NCBI RefSeq assembly: GCF_026250525.1
Contig: NZ_CP111047.1
Location: 1-64,000 of the forward strand
Source: Chondrinema litorale
Lineage (GTDB): Bacteria > Bacteroidota > Bacteroidia > Cytophagales > Flammeovirgaceae
Direction of reading: 5' to 3'
DNA length: 64,000 bases
Shown in pieces: positions 17,788-27,008 of this stretch (position 1 is the stretch's first letter; each line of letters opens with the position of its first letter). The position numbers and the translations under genes were made by a program. Under the pieces are notes generated by a model. That model saw nothing but the letters and a program-made list of their open reading frames with translations, was not told the DNA's origin and searched no databases.

Positions 17788-18645
17788 TTATTTTGTTCCT
17801 CTCAATTCTACATTATCTATCGAAATACCGGTTGTGCCTAAATCTGCACCACCAGTTTTCATTACTAAATAAATGGTTCCACTTTCTTCGAAAGTAATTA
17901 AACCACCTTCGCCCATTAGAGCACCTTCGCAAGCAATATTTGCTATATTTCCATTGAATTCTGAGTTACCACAACCGGCCCAAGTATTTAAAGCCAATTG
18001 ATTTTCTGCAGATGAATAATCTTGCCCATCCACTGGTTTTTCTGTTCCAAAATAAACTTCGAACCAAACATCGGTAGCACCACTGCCAGATACATTCATG
18101 GCAAATTTGTACTGCTTGCCTGCTACTACATCAATTGCTTGGTAAACACCTGCATGCCCCCAGCTTCCACCTGTCGCTGTTAGTTTACCATCTGCCAAAT
18201 TAAAACTTACACCATCGCTAATGCCAAATGTTGTCCAGTAATCAAGGGCATCTTCATCCATTTTGCTTCCCATAATTAGGTTACCCGCTACAGGATCGGT
18301 AGTTTCTACTACAATAGTTTGTACATCCGAAGTATCCATACCGCCATTGTTGAGTGTAAACAATTGCACATCGTATGAACCTTGATCTGGAAAATATGCC
18401 GTAATTACTTGATCGCCATTTGAAAATCCGTTGCCATCACCCAAATTCCAAGAACTTATAAAAGCGCCATTCGTGGTGTTGGTTAACATGTAAGTATTCG
18501 TTTCACCAGAAACCTCATCTACTGTAAAAGTTGCCTCTGGTTTTGGACCTAATTCTTGATCTGAATCATCTGGTGTACAAGCTATAAAAAGCTGTGAAGC
18601 TAAAGCTGTACACAGAAATGCATTAAATATATTTCTTGTTTTCAT
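17788..18645 (-). CDS. PKD-domain surface glycan-binding lipoprotein
   Basis: A 285-residue lipoprotein (lipobox SQLFIACTPDD). After an acidic spacer there is a PKD-like beta domain (about 38-95, with SSWNLGDGNGFSNGDQVITAYFPDQGSYDVQLFTLN). A C-terminal jelly-roll (about 105-283) of the carbohydrate-binding type follows (HAGVYQAIDVVAGKQYKFAMNVSG and DNVELRG). It lies directly after susCD, the usual place for a surface glycan-binding protein (SGBP, SusE-positioned). It should hold the polysaccharide at the cell surface for the GH30 enzyme and the SusCD transporter. There is no catalytic signature. Confidence 0.8.
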   Translation of the reverse strand: MKTRNIFNAFLCTALASQLFIACTPDDSDQELGPKPEATFTVDEVSGETNTYMLTNTTNGAFISSWNLGDGNGFSNGDQVITAYFPDQGSYDVQLFTLNNGGMDTSDVQTIVVETTDPVAGNLIMGSKMDEDALDYWTTFGISDGVSFNLADGKLTATGGSWGHAGVYQAIDVVAGKQYKFAMNVSGSGATDVWFEVYFGTEKPVDGQDYSSAENQLALNTWAGCGNSEFNGNIANIACEGALMGEGGLITFEESGTIYLVMKTGGADLGTTGISIDNVELRGTK

Positions 18646-18743
18646 ATAAAATCATATTTAAAATTTAATGGTTGCCTTTTCCCTTCTTCTTTTTATCCTA
18701 TCTCACTAGCAGTTTTTATTAATATTTTCTCACATTTAGATTT

Positions 18744-18826
18744 GTAAGTAAGTGGTAGTCGGTTTTCAAGCTGGTTGATATTTGAATACTTTACTACTAC
18801 CCCGACTATCCATTTCTCTTACTTAC
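18744..18826 (-). other. Long imperfect hairpin between susD and the SGBP gene
   Basis: GTAAGTAAG plus TAGTCGG (within 18744-18762) pair with CCGACTA plus CTTACTTAC (within 18802-18826). It lies in the 222-base gap after susD and may protect the susCD transcript end. Confidence 0.5.
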
Positions 18827-18867
18827 GTCCTGCAAATATGAAATTGAAATACTTTGATTTTTTCTAA

Positions 18868-20391
18868 TTAATAAGCCGGATCTTGTTGTAATTCTGTATT
18901 GGTTAACTCCAACAATGGAATTGGTAAATACTCATGTTTGCCTTCTACAAATCCGAATTCTCCAAGATATTGAGTTGCCAAACCGTTACGAATCAAATCG
19001 AACCATCGGTGACCTTCAGAAGCCAACTCAACTCTTCTTTCGTGTATGATGTTTTCGATATTTGCTGGCACAGAAGCTAAGCCTGCTCTTTCTCTAATTG
19101 CATCTAACAATGCTTGTGCTCTGGCTTGGTTTCCACCACCTCTTACTAGTGCTTCAGCTTCGAGTAGGTAAGTATCTGCCAACCTAATTTCGTAAAGGTT
19201 TTTTGGGAAATTCAATTCCATATTACCACCACCAGTTGACTGATCTGCTATGGTACCAGCATATTTTGCCAAAAAGTATCCTGTATTCATATAACCCGGT
19301 GTATAGTTTACTACACCTGCGTTTGCCAAACTATCGATGTTTAATACTGTATATGGATATCTTTCGTCTCCACTTTCAAACGCATTCACCAGATTTTGTG
19401 TAATTGGATAAAAACTCCAACCTGAAACTATCTGTGGTGCATCTGCAGTGTTAGCAGCATAGTCTCTCGGATTAGACATAATGCTAATAATATTACCTTC
19501 TGTACAACCGATACAATCCCAAACAGCATTAGAAGACGATGTTTTGTTTATTTCGAAGATTGATTCTGTGTTAAACTTGTTAGATGTAGTCCAGAGATCT
19601 CCGTAATTTGCTAATAATGCGTATCCTCCCAACTCACTGGCAGCACCCGGCGTAGTACCGTTTACTTTAGCCAATTGCTCTACTGCCTGAGAGAATTTCT
19701 CTTGCTGTAAATACACCTTACCAAGTAAAGCAATGGCTGCTCCTTTTGTTGCTCTGCCTGCCTCTGTGCTTAAGTCTATATCTTCTGGTAAGTTTGGTAT
19801 AGCTGCCAACAAATCTTCTTCGATTGCTGCATAAACTTCTTCTCTTGAGTTTTGCTCTACAGTATAAAAGTTACTTGGTTCTACAGGTTCTGTTAACAAT
19901 GGAATATTTTTGAAAAACCTAATTAAATCGAAGTAAAAATAAGCTCTTAAAAATCTGGATTCAGCAGTAAACCTGTTCTTTAAACTCTCATCCATATCTA
20001 CATCAGGCAGTTTAGAAAGCAAAATGTTTGCTCTAAATACACCAGAATAACCTTTAGTCCATAATTCTCCTTGTGGGCCGTTTGCTGGGTCTAGTGAATA
20101 ATCATTCCAAACCTGTAAAGAGGTTACATCAGTTGCACTACCACCACCTGCATAGTGGTTATCAGAAGCGGAAATGGTTGCTGTTATTTTGGTAACATAT
20201 CCTCCACCTACCCAACCAACTACATCGTATACTGCCACTAAGCCATTATAAGCTTCGTCTTCGTTACGGTAATAATTTTCTTCTAGGCTTCTGCCCTTTG
20301 GTTCTACTTCCAAATAATCGTCACTACAAGCTCCAAGTATTTGAGCAAGCAAAGTAACTACTACGAAATATTTTATATATATGAATTTCAT
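18868..20391 (-). CDS. SusD-family glycan-binding lipoprotein (PUL1)
   Basis: A 507-residue SusD/RagB outer-membrane lipoprotein (lipobox LAQILGAC followed by SDDYLEVEP). TPR-like helices and the family signatures are present: the N-terminal YYRNEDEAYNGLVAVYD, the RFLRAYFYFDLIRFF helix, and the C-terminal HERRVELASEGHRWFDLIRNG block. It caps the SusC channel and binds glycan on the outside of the cell. Its start lies 23 bases after the susC stop, as is usual for this pair. The likely ligand is a beta-glucan oligosaccharide, by context with GH30, GH3 and GH5. Confidence 0.93.
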   Translation of the reverse strand: MKFIYIKYFVVVTLLAQILGACSDDYLEVEPKGRSLEENYYRNEDEAYNGLVAVYDVVGWVGGGYVTKITATISASDNHYAGGGSATDVTSLQVWNDYSLDPANGPQGELWTKGYSGVFRANILLSKLPDVDMDESLKNRFTAESRFLRAYFYFDLIRFFKNIPLLTEPVEPSNFYTVEQNSREEVYAAIEEDLLAAIPNLPEDIDLSTEAGRATKGAAIALLGKVYLQQEKFSQAVEQLAKVNGTTPGAASELGGYALLANYGDLWTTSNKFNTESIFEINKTSSSNAVWDCIGCTEGNIISIMSNPRDYAANTADAPQIVSGWSFYPITQNLVNAFESGDERYPYTVLNIDSLANAGVVNYTPGYMNTGYFLAKYAGTIADQSTGGGNMELNFPKNLYEIRLADTYLLEAEALVRGGGNQARAQALLDAIRERAGLASVPANIENIIHERRVELASEGHRWFDLIRNGLATQYLGEFGFVEGKHEYLPIPLLELTNTELQQDPAY

Positions 20392-20414
20392 ATTTACGTG
20401 TTTAAATTTTTTGA

Positions 20415-23400
20415 TTAAAGACTGAAGTTAAGACCTACCATAAATGAGCGTGCCTGAGGGTAAATACCACGGTCGATACTCATTACATTTCCACCAATTT
20501 CTGGATCGTAACCAGTGTAGTTGGTAAGGGTGAAAAGGTTTTCACTCATTACATACACTCTTGTTTTTTGCAAACCGATTTTACTTACTAATGTAGATGG
20601 TAGCGTATAGCCAAGCTGAATGTTTTTCAATCTGAAATAATCGCCTTTTTGTAAGTAGAAGTCTGATGGGTTGCTGAAGTTATTATTAGGATCTCCATCA
20701 ATTAATCTTGGAAAATCGTTTGAAGTACCCTCACCAGTCCAACGACCTAGTGCATCTGCCTGATAGTTAGAGTTAGCAATATCCAACCTTCTTAAACCTT
20801 GGAAAATTTCGTTGCCAGCAACCCCTTGGCCAAAAATGGTAAGGTCGAAGTTTTTGTAGTTGGCTTTAATTGTTAAACCATAAGTCCAGTCTGGAATTGG
20901 GCTACCAATAAAAGTACGGTCTTCTTGAGTGATTTCTCCATCGTCGTTAAGGTCTGCCCAAATAAAATCGCCAGGAGCTGCATTAGGTTGAATTAACTGA
21001 CCTTCTGAGTTTAAATGGTTTTGAATATCCTGTTCGTTTTGGAATATTCCCTGTGTTTTAAACCCGTAGAAAGAGTGTAGTGCATGCCCCAAAGCTACGC
21101 GAGTTATCGGATAAGTACTTGCTTGGAAAGTTTGCTGATCATCTTCTCTATATTCAATTCCCTCACCTAAATAAGTAACTTTATTAGAAAGATGCGAAAC
21201 GTTTCCACTTACAGTTAAATCAAGTTTCCCTATGCTCTTTCTGTAACTCAACTCTAACTCAAGACCTGTGTTTTCCATATCTCCTACGTTAGCAGCAGGA
21301 TTAGAAATTGCACCGATATATCCCGGTATTCTTGGGTTCATTAAAAGACCAGTCGTCACTTTTTTGTACCAATCGAAAGTAACATCTAGGTTATCAAATA
21401 AGCTTGCTTCAAAACCAATGTTTGTTTGGCTGGTTTCTTCCCACTTCAAATCTGGGTTAGATGGTGCATCTGGGCTATAGCCAATGGTATATTCTCCTGA
21501 AGTACCAATTGTATAATTTCTTCCCGGGCTTATAGTAGAAAGGTAAGCGAAATCACCAATATTATCATTACCAACAACACCATAACCACCTCTAATTTTA
21601 AGGAAAGTAACTACATTATTTTGTGGCCAGAAATCTTCTGCAGAAGTTACCCAACCTAGAGATGCTGAAGGGAACACACCATATTTATTGTTGTTACCAA
21701 ATCTTGAAGAACCATCTCTTCTAAGCAATGCAGTTAAAAGATATTTTTCTTTAAAGTTATAAGTTACCCTAGAAAATAATGAAGAGACGGTGTGGGCTGG
21801 GTTCTCGTAACCATCAGCATTTTCTGATGTTGGCGGAACTTTGTAATTAAGAGAGGCATCATCAAAATTATCAACCGGAATACCGAAAACCTGCAAATTA
21901 ACATTGTAAGTATTATTGTCTCTATAAGCACCTTGACCAACTAATAAGGTTAGATCATGATCGCCAAATTTTCTCGAATAAGAAATGGTATTTTCTAGGT
22001 TGTAATCGTATCTTCTATTAGTACCTCTTGAGTACGAAGTCTGCGTATTTTGTGTAGATGAATTCAGATAAAAAATCGGTGTAAAGCTCTCATCTCCCCA
22101 AAATGCCAATTTACCTCCAAGTGTGGTTCTAAGGGTTAAACCTTCGATTGGTTTTAATTCTGCGAATACGTTACCGATAATATTATCGCCCCAACTATAA
22201 TTTCCTAAACGTGTTTGCATGTAAGCAAGTGGGTTGGTAATTTCTTGACCAACATATGGAGATATTCCGTAAGGTCTGCCAAAATCATCTCTCATTACCG
22301 GGTTATTTAGATACAATGCCGAGTTAGCCAAATTAGCATCTGTAACAATTGCCGGAGTAATTGGGTCTAGGTTAATTGCCGAACTTAATGGGCCACCAAA
22401 CTCATTGTTGGTATTACCTAAACCAATGGATTTGTTGTGCGCATAACCTACATTTTCACCAACTGTTAACCACTTGGTTAATTTGTGGGTAGAGTTTAAT
22501 CGAACGTTTACCCTTTTATATTGAGAAATTTCTGTTGCAACAATTCCATCTTGCTCAAGGTAACCAAAAGACATATGGAAAGTAGAAACTTCGTTACCAC
22601 CACTAATGCTTAACTCGTGGTTTTGTCTGCGAGCATCATTATTAAAAATTTGATCTTGCCAGTCAGTTCCTTCACCTAATGCTTGTGGATCGGAATAAAC
22701 TACACCTCCACCTGCTGCAATTGAAGATTCATTTCTCAATGTAGCATATTCAGTGGCATTAGTCAGGTTTAATCTTCTTGCTGGTGAAGAAGTACCGTAG
22801 TAGCCACTATAATTTACATTTAACTTACCTGATTTACCTTTTTTGGTTGTAACTAAAACTACACCTGCAGCAGCACGTGCACCGTAGATTGCTTGCGAAG
22901 CTGCATCTTTTAATACTTCTATAGACTCAATGTCTGACTGGTTTAGGTAACCAATACCACCGTTATCTACAACAACACCATCTACCACCCAAAGCGGATC
23001 GTTTCCAGAACCTCCAAATGAAGTAATACCTCTAACTCTAATAGTTGCACCAGAGCCCGGCTGTCCGTTGTTAGAAGCAATGGTAATACCCGAAGTTCTA
23101 CCTTGTAAGGCCTGCCCTACATTGTTAATTGGCAGTGTTTCTAAATCAGCAGCTTTAATACTGGTAATCGCACCAGTAACCACGCTTTTCTTTTGCTGTC
23201 CATAACCGATTACAACAATTTCTTCCAACTGTTGAATATCTGTACTGAGTGAAATATCTATTTGATTACGACCGGCAACTTCTATTTCTTGCGATTCAAA
23301 ACCAATATAAGAGACAATTAAAACACCGTTTGACGGTACCCTACTCAATTTATATTTACCATCGATATCTGTAATGGTACCAGAAGTAGTTCCTTTTATT

Positions 23401-23543
23401 TGAATACTAGCACCAATTACCGGCTCACCATCTTCTGCCGAAATAATTGTACCCGTTACTACGTCGTCTTGTGAGAATGCTTGTTGGGAGAGGCACAACA
23501 TGCTTAAACATGCTATGAGCAAATGTAATAATCCATTTTTCAT
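20415..23543 (-). CDS. SusC-family TonB-dependent transporter (PUL1, no STN domain)
   Basis: A 1042-residue outer-membrane TonB-dependent transporter. The signal peptide ends near SQQAFSQ. A carboxypeptidase-regulatory-like domain follows (TGTIISAEDGEPVIGASIQIKG), then the TonB-box-like EEIVVIGYGQQ, the plug (NVGQALQGRTSGITI, DIESIEVLKDAASQAIYG) and a 22-strand-type barrel ending in FMVGLNFSL. Unlike the two other SusCs in the window it has no N-terminal STN domain, and no sigma/anti-sigma pair adjoins it; this fits control by the propeller regulator. The gene has its own promoter-like sequence and a leader hairpin. It should import beta-glucan oligosaccharides with its SusD. Confidence 0.94.
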   Translation of the reverse strand: MKNGLLHLLIACLSMLCLSQQAFSQDDVVTGTIISAEDGEPVIGASIQIKGTTSGTITDIDGKYKLSRVPSNGVLIVSYIGFESQEIEVAGRNQIDISLSTDIQQLEEIVVIGYGQQKKSVVTGAITSIKAADLETLPINNVGQALQGRTSGITIASNNGQPGSGATIRVRGITSFGGSGNDPLWVVDGVVVDNGGIGYLNQSDIESIEVLKDAASQAIYGARAAAGVVLVTTKKGKSGKLNVNYSGYYGTSSPARRLNLTNATEYATLRNESSIAAGGGVVYSDPQALGEGTDWQDQIFNNDARRQNHELSISGGNEVSTFHMSFGYLEQDGIVATEISQYKRVNVRLNSTHKLTKWLTVGENVGYAHNKSIGLGNTNNEFGGPLSSAINLDPITPAIVTDANLANSALYLNNPVMRDDFGRPYGISPYVGQEITNPLAYMQTRLGNYSWGDNIIGNVFAELKPIEGLTLRTTLGGKLAFWGDESFTPIFYLNSSTQNTQTSYSRGTNRRYDYNLENTISYSRKFGDHDLTLLVGQGAYRDNNTYNVNLQVFGIPVDNFDDASLNYKVPPTSENADGYENPAHTVSSLFSRVTYNFKEKYLLTALLRRDGSSRFGNNNKYGVFPSASLGWVTSAEDFWPQNNVVTFLKIRGGYGVVGNDNIGDFAYLSTISPGRNYTIGTSGEYTIGYSPDAPSNPDLKWEETSQTNIGFEASLFDNLDVTFDWYKKVTTGLLMNPRIPGYIGAISNPAANVGDMENTGLELELSYRKSIGKLDLTVSGNVSHLSNKVTYLGEGIEYREDDQQTFQASTYPITRVALGHALHSFYGFKTQGIFQNEQDIQNHLNSEGQLIQPNAAPGDFIWADLNDDGEITQEDRTFIGSPIPDWTYGLTIKANYKNFDLTIFGQGVAGNEIFQGLRRLDIANSNYQADALGRWTGEGTSNDFPRLIDGDPNNNFSNPSDFYLQKGDYFRLKNIQLGYTLPSTLVSKIGLQKTRVYVMSENLFTLTNYTGYDPEIGGNVMSIDRGIYPQARSFMVGLNFSL

Positions 23544-23582
23544 ATTTTGAAATAATTAATATTTAATAAATAAGTAATAGTG

Positions 23583-23604
23583 GCCATTCTCAAAAAGGAA
23601 TGGC
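23583..23604 (-). other. Hairpin in the leader of susC (PUL1)
   Basis: GCCATTC and GAATGGC form a 7-bp stem with an 8-base loop, 39 bases before the susC start codon. It lies downstream of the predicted promoter, so within the 5' untranslated region. Hairpins at similar distances precede the other two susC genes. Confidence 0.5.
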
Positions 23605-23651
23605 AGGTTACCTGATAGTTAGAATTTAATGCAATTTTGCTTAATCCGATT

Positions 23652-23683
23652 TAAAAGTAGTTTGTGTGAAAATGAATCTCAAA
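23652..23683 (-). promoter_or_regulatory. Putative susC promoter (PUL1)
   Basis: On the minus strand TTTG (23683-23680) is followed after 20 bases by TACTTTTA (23659-23652), one base from the -7 consensus TAnnTTTG. The predicted transcript would carry a leader of about 100 bases before the susC ATG. Confidence 0.55.
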
Positions 23684-23939
23684 AGTTACATCACGCCTTA
23701 AATACATCAGGTAATTTTAGTGCTACATCTCGACTACGTCAATCAATAATTTAGCGTTGATTATCAGTAGTTTACACTATAATTTTTTTGGAATAATTCT
23801 ATCTTTTCTTCAATCTGCCATCGTTGTTTTTGTCTGTTGTTCTGTTACTAATTTGTTCTATAAATTGATTTGATATGTATGTATATTCAATTGAATATGC
23901 CCTTCAATAAATGCTGCTTTTTTACTTAATTAGAATTCA
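23684..23939. other. Intergenic region upstream of susC with a 16-bp palindrome
   Basis: The 396-base gap between the GH5 stop and the susC start has no gene. Upstream of the susC promoter it holds the perfect palindrome ATATTCAATTGAATAT (23883-23898). This is a candidate binding site for the PUL regulator, or a chance AT-rich palindrome. Confidence 0.45.
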
Positions 23940-26777
23940 TTATTTATCGATCAATATTTTACCACTCCAAAAACTGTCGTCCATATTTAACTTTATAATA
24001 TATAGCCCTGCCTGAAGTGTTTCTAAAGAAAACTGCTCAAAATCTTGTTGTTTTAACTGCTCTTTTTTATATATAACTTTCCCTTGAACTGTGGAAATAG
24101 TTACAGAATTATTTGTAGTGTATACTTTGTTAGGGAGCTCAATTCTAACCTCTCTTTTCACAGGGTTTGGATATAATTTTAGGCTACCTTGTGTTTTATC
24201 TCCAATGCCACTTACTGTTTGCTTTTTAAAGTTGATCCAGTTTACATTAAATTCTGGTTGTAAGATTTCTAACTTCAAAATTCCTCTACCTGCATCTAAA
24301 TGCATCTCTTCGCTTACTGTTTGCCAAGTTTGCCAACCTCCTGTTACTGGTACTGTTACTTCAACTTCATTTAATTCTTCACCATCAGCATCCAACTGTT
24401 TTAAAGCAAGCTTTCCACCTGCACTTTCGCTGGCTACTCTCACTTCTACAATATAATCGCCTGCTTCTTCTACACTGATTAAGTATTCCAGATAATCTCC
24501 ATAATTGGTATAGCCTATATTTTGCCCACCACCAGTATCTGTAGTAGTTTCTAGCTCTAAACCATAATTGGTAGTAAATTTTTCTGCTTCTACTTTCGCT
24601 GGCAATGCATAATGAAATGGTAAGTTGTTTATAATCTCAAAACCAGAAAAAGTATCTAAGCTAGTTCCATCTGTCGCTTTCACCACATCTCCATCGTAAC
24701 TGGCTTTTAGCGCCATTCCATCGTTTAACTCTGCATTTAAATAAAAGACCAATTGCTTATTATTTCCTTCTTCAACTTCTATACTTTCAATTTCTACCGC
24801 GTTTCCATCTGCTGTAATTGTAAATCCAGTAATTGCTGCAAGACCAGTTGTGTCTATACTTTTGTTAAGAGAAAAAAAAACATCTCCTTCTTCTGTAGTT
24901 GCTGCATGAGTTGGTACAAATGGAATATCGCTGAAATTTGCTGCCAATTCGAAATCTAAGTATCCAAGATTTAAGCCACCTACCTTAAAAATAAGTTTAA
25001 GTTTCTGGCTTCCTTCGGTGAGGGGAACATCTTCGATGGTATAGGTTTGCCACACATTGTAACCACCCGTTGATGGAAGTTTTACTGGCTCAATAATATC
25101 CACTCCATCTACTTGAAGCCTAATAGTTGACTCACTTCCCATAGCCGCATATCGCAGATTCAATTGGTAACTTCCAGTTGAGTCTACAGTAACTGTATAT
25201 TGGAGCCATTCGCCATCTGCTGTCCAGCCAATATTATAGCCATTACTTTTGGCTGTAGTATCTGTGGTGGCTTCTATATCTACTCCATCATTTCTGTAAG
25301 TCCAACCTTGGTTCCATGCCTGATAGGTTCCGGTTGCTACATTGTAATTTGCCGTATCATTATCAAAATAAGCTATGCCATTGCTACCCAAATCAAAATC
25401 GGAAGCATTTACTACACCTGGAATACCATTTTTGGTAAATGGAATTGAAGTAGCTTCTGCCTGCTGCACTTGCCTAAACATGGCATCAATTACATCTTTG
25501 TGATAGGTACAATTTTCTATCTTTAGGTCTTCGGTCAATTTCATTAATGCTGCTTTTACCTCTTCTATAGCTGGTGCATTACCTCCATTTTCCCAATAAT
25601 CTAACAACTCAGCATATCCTTCATTTTTATCTATAGTAAGTGGACCAACCACAGAGCCTACTTTTTTTAATGGCCACCAAGCCCAACCAATTTTATTCTT
25701 CTCTAATAATGAAATCGCATTTTTAAACCATGTATTAGAGTTTTCACCAGATTCACCCAACCAAACCGGAATGTTGTGTTCATTACGCATATTAATAAAT
25801 CCTTGAATCGAATTCTGGTCATTGTAATTCCAGTATTTGTGGAAGCTTATTACCAGATTATCGTCCCAAGGAGGCCAAATGCCACTGTGATTATTCGCCC
25901 AACAGTTACCTTCAATAAAAATGATGTGGTTTTCATCTACTTCTCTTATTGCATCAGTAATAGCAATAAATAGCTCTTTTAACGGAGCATTGGTAGATTC
26001 GTCGCAGCCGTTTTGGTTGGCTCCTGCTGTAAAATTCCAATTGGTTTCATTAATTAAATCGTAACCACCAATCCATTTTTCATTTGCGTATCTTTCTGCA
26101 AGCTTTTTCCATAATGCAATGGTTTTTTGCTTGTTCTCATCACTTTCCCAAAGAGAAGGTTTCGAGTTATCGTAATCAGAGATTGCAGCATCGTTTCCTT
26201 GTCCGCCAGGAGCTGCATGTAAATCCAGAATCAAGTATATTTCATTTGCCGCACACCAGTTAAGCAAGCTGTCTGTCATGGCAAAACCTTTATCTAACCA
26301 TGTGTTTTCTCCAGCAACTGGTTCGTCTTCTATGGGTAAAGTAAACAAGTTGTAGTGCATGGGCAAGCGCACAGAATTAAAACCCCAAGAAGCTAGTGAG
26401 TCTATATCCGTTTTTGTGCAGTGGTTTTGTAACCAAGCAGCATAAAATTCATCTGTGTTCTCTTCTCCAATTACGCCTTCAATGGCTGCTCTAATTTCGT
26501 GTTGTGGATTAGCAAAACTGTTGGTTTGCAACATATATCCTTCTTGCAGCATCCATCCTCCCAAACCCATACCACGTAAGATAATTTCTTCTCCATTTCC
26601 ATCTACTATATATTTACCATCAGCTTTTAGATATTGCGCTTGAGCAGAAATTATAGAAAAAAAACCACAAAAAATTAGTAAATTTATAAAAACCCAAGGT
26701 TGATTGCAGGAACTTTTAAAATTAGTTCTCAGGTTTTGGAATGGTAATTTGTAAACGTTTTCATATTTCATATTCAT
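23940..26777 (-). CDS. Secreted GH5 glucanase with two CBM6-like domains and T9SS sorting tail
   Basis: A 945-residue multi-domain enzyme. After a late hydrophobic export segment (about 29-47) comes a family 5 barrel (about 50-400): RGMGLGGWMLQEGYM, the acid/base Glu in GYDLINETNW, and the nucleophile Glu in VWLGESGENSNTW. Two CBM6-like jelly-rolls follow (about 455-620 and 760-875, each with TTDT plus YTVTVDSTGSYQLNLRYA or YLISVEEAGDYIVEVRVAS). The C-terminus is a type A T9SS sorting domain (LYPNPVKREVRIELP through AGLYIIKL). The protein should therefore be exported by type IX secretion and attack insoluble polymer. The barrel resembles exo-1,3-glucanase-like GH5 members; a beta-1,3 or beta-1,6-glucanase role is inferred. 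It is the first gene of the leftward locus. Confidence 0.88.
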   Translation of the reverse strand: MNMKYENVYKLPFQNLRTNFKSSCNQPWVFINLLIFCGFFSIISAQAQYLKADGKYIVDGNGEEIILRGMGLGGWMLQEGYMLQTNSFANPQHEIRAAIEGVIGEENTDEFYAAWLQNHCTKTDIDSLASWGFNSVRLPMHYNLFTLPIEDEPVAGENTWLDKGFAMTDSLLNWCAANEIYLILDLHAAPGGQGNDAAISDYDNSKPSLWESDENKQKTIALWKKLAERYANEKWIGGYDLINETNWNFTAGANQNGCDESTNAPLKELFIAITDAIREVDENHIIFIEGNCWANNHSGIWPPWDDNLVISFHKYWNYNDQNSIQGFINMRNEHNIPVWLGESGENSNTWFKNAISLLEKNKIGWAWWPLKKVGSVVGPLTIDKNEGYAELLDYWENGGNAPAIEEVKAALMKLTEDLKIENCTYHKDVIDAMFRQVQQAEATSIPFTKNGIPGVVNASDFDLGSNGIAYFDNDTANYNVATGTYQAWNQGWTYRNDGVDIEATTDTTAKSNGYNIGWTADGEWLQYTVTVDSTGSYQLNLRYAAMGSESTIRLQVDGVDIIEPVKLPSTGGYNVWQTYTIEDVPLTEGSQKLKLIFKVGGLNLGYLDFELAANFSDIPFVPTHAATTEEGDVFFSLNKSIDTTGLAAITGFTITADGNAVEIESIEVEEGNNKQLVFYLNAELNDGMALKASYDGDVVKATDGTSLDTFSGFEIINNLPFHYALPAKVEAEKFTTNYGLELETTTDTGGGQNIGYTNYGDYLEYLISVEEAGDYIVEVRVASESAGGKLALKQLDADGEELNEVEVTVPVTGGWQTWQTVSEEMHLDAGRGILKLEILQPEFNVNWINFKKQTVSGIGDKTQGSLKLYPNPVKREVRIELPNKVYTTNNSVTISTVQGKVIYKKEQLKQQDFEQFSLETLQAGLYIIKLNMDDSFWSGKILIDK

Positions 26778-27008
26778 ATTATGTTTTATTTGATATAAGT
26801 TTGAAAGTTGTTTCGGGAGAGGCTTAAAAAAACTTTTAAAGTTGAATAAGCATCCAGTTCACTCCAAATGTATTTTACAGAATAGAAGCTGCGAAATTTA
26901 GGAGTACGTTCTATATACTTCTCTCTTACAAATTAATACGTCAATACTACTACTTATAAAATAAAGTAACTGACAACCAACTAGTTATAAATAAGATTAA
27001 ATCTGAAA

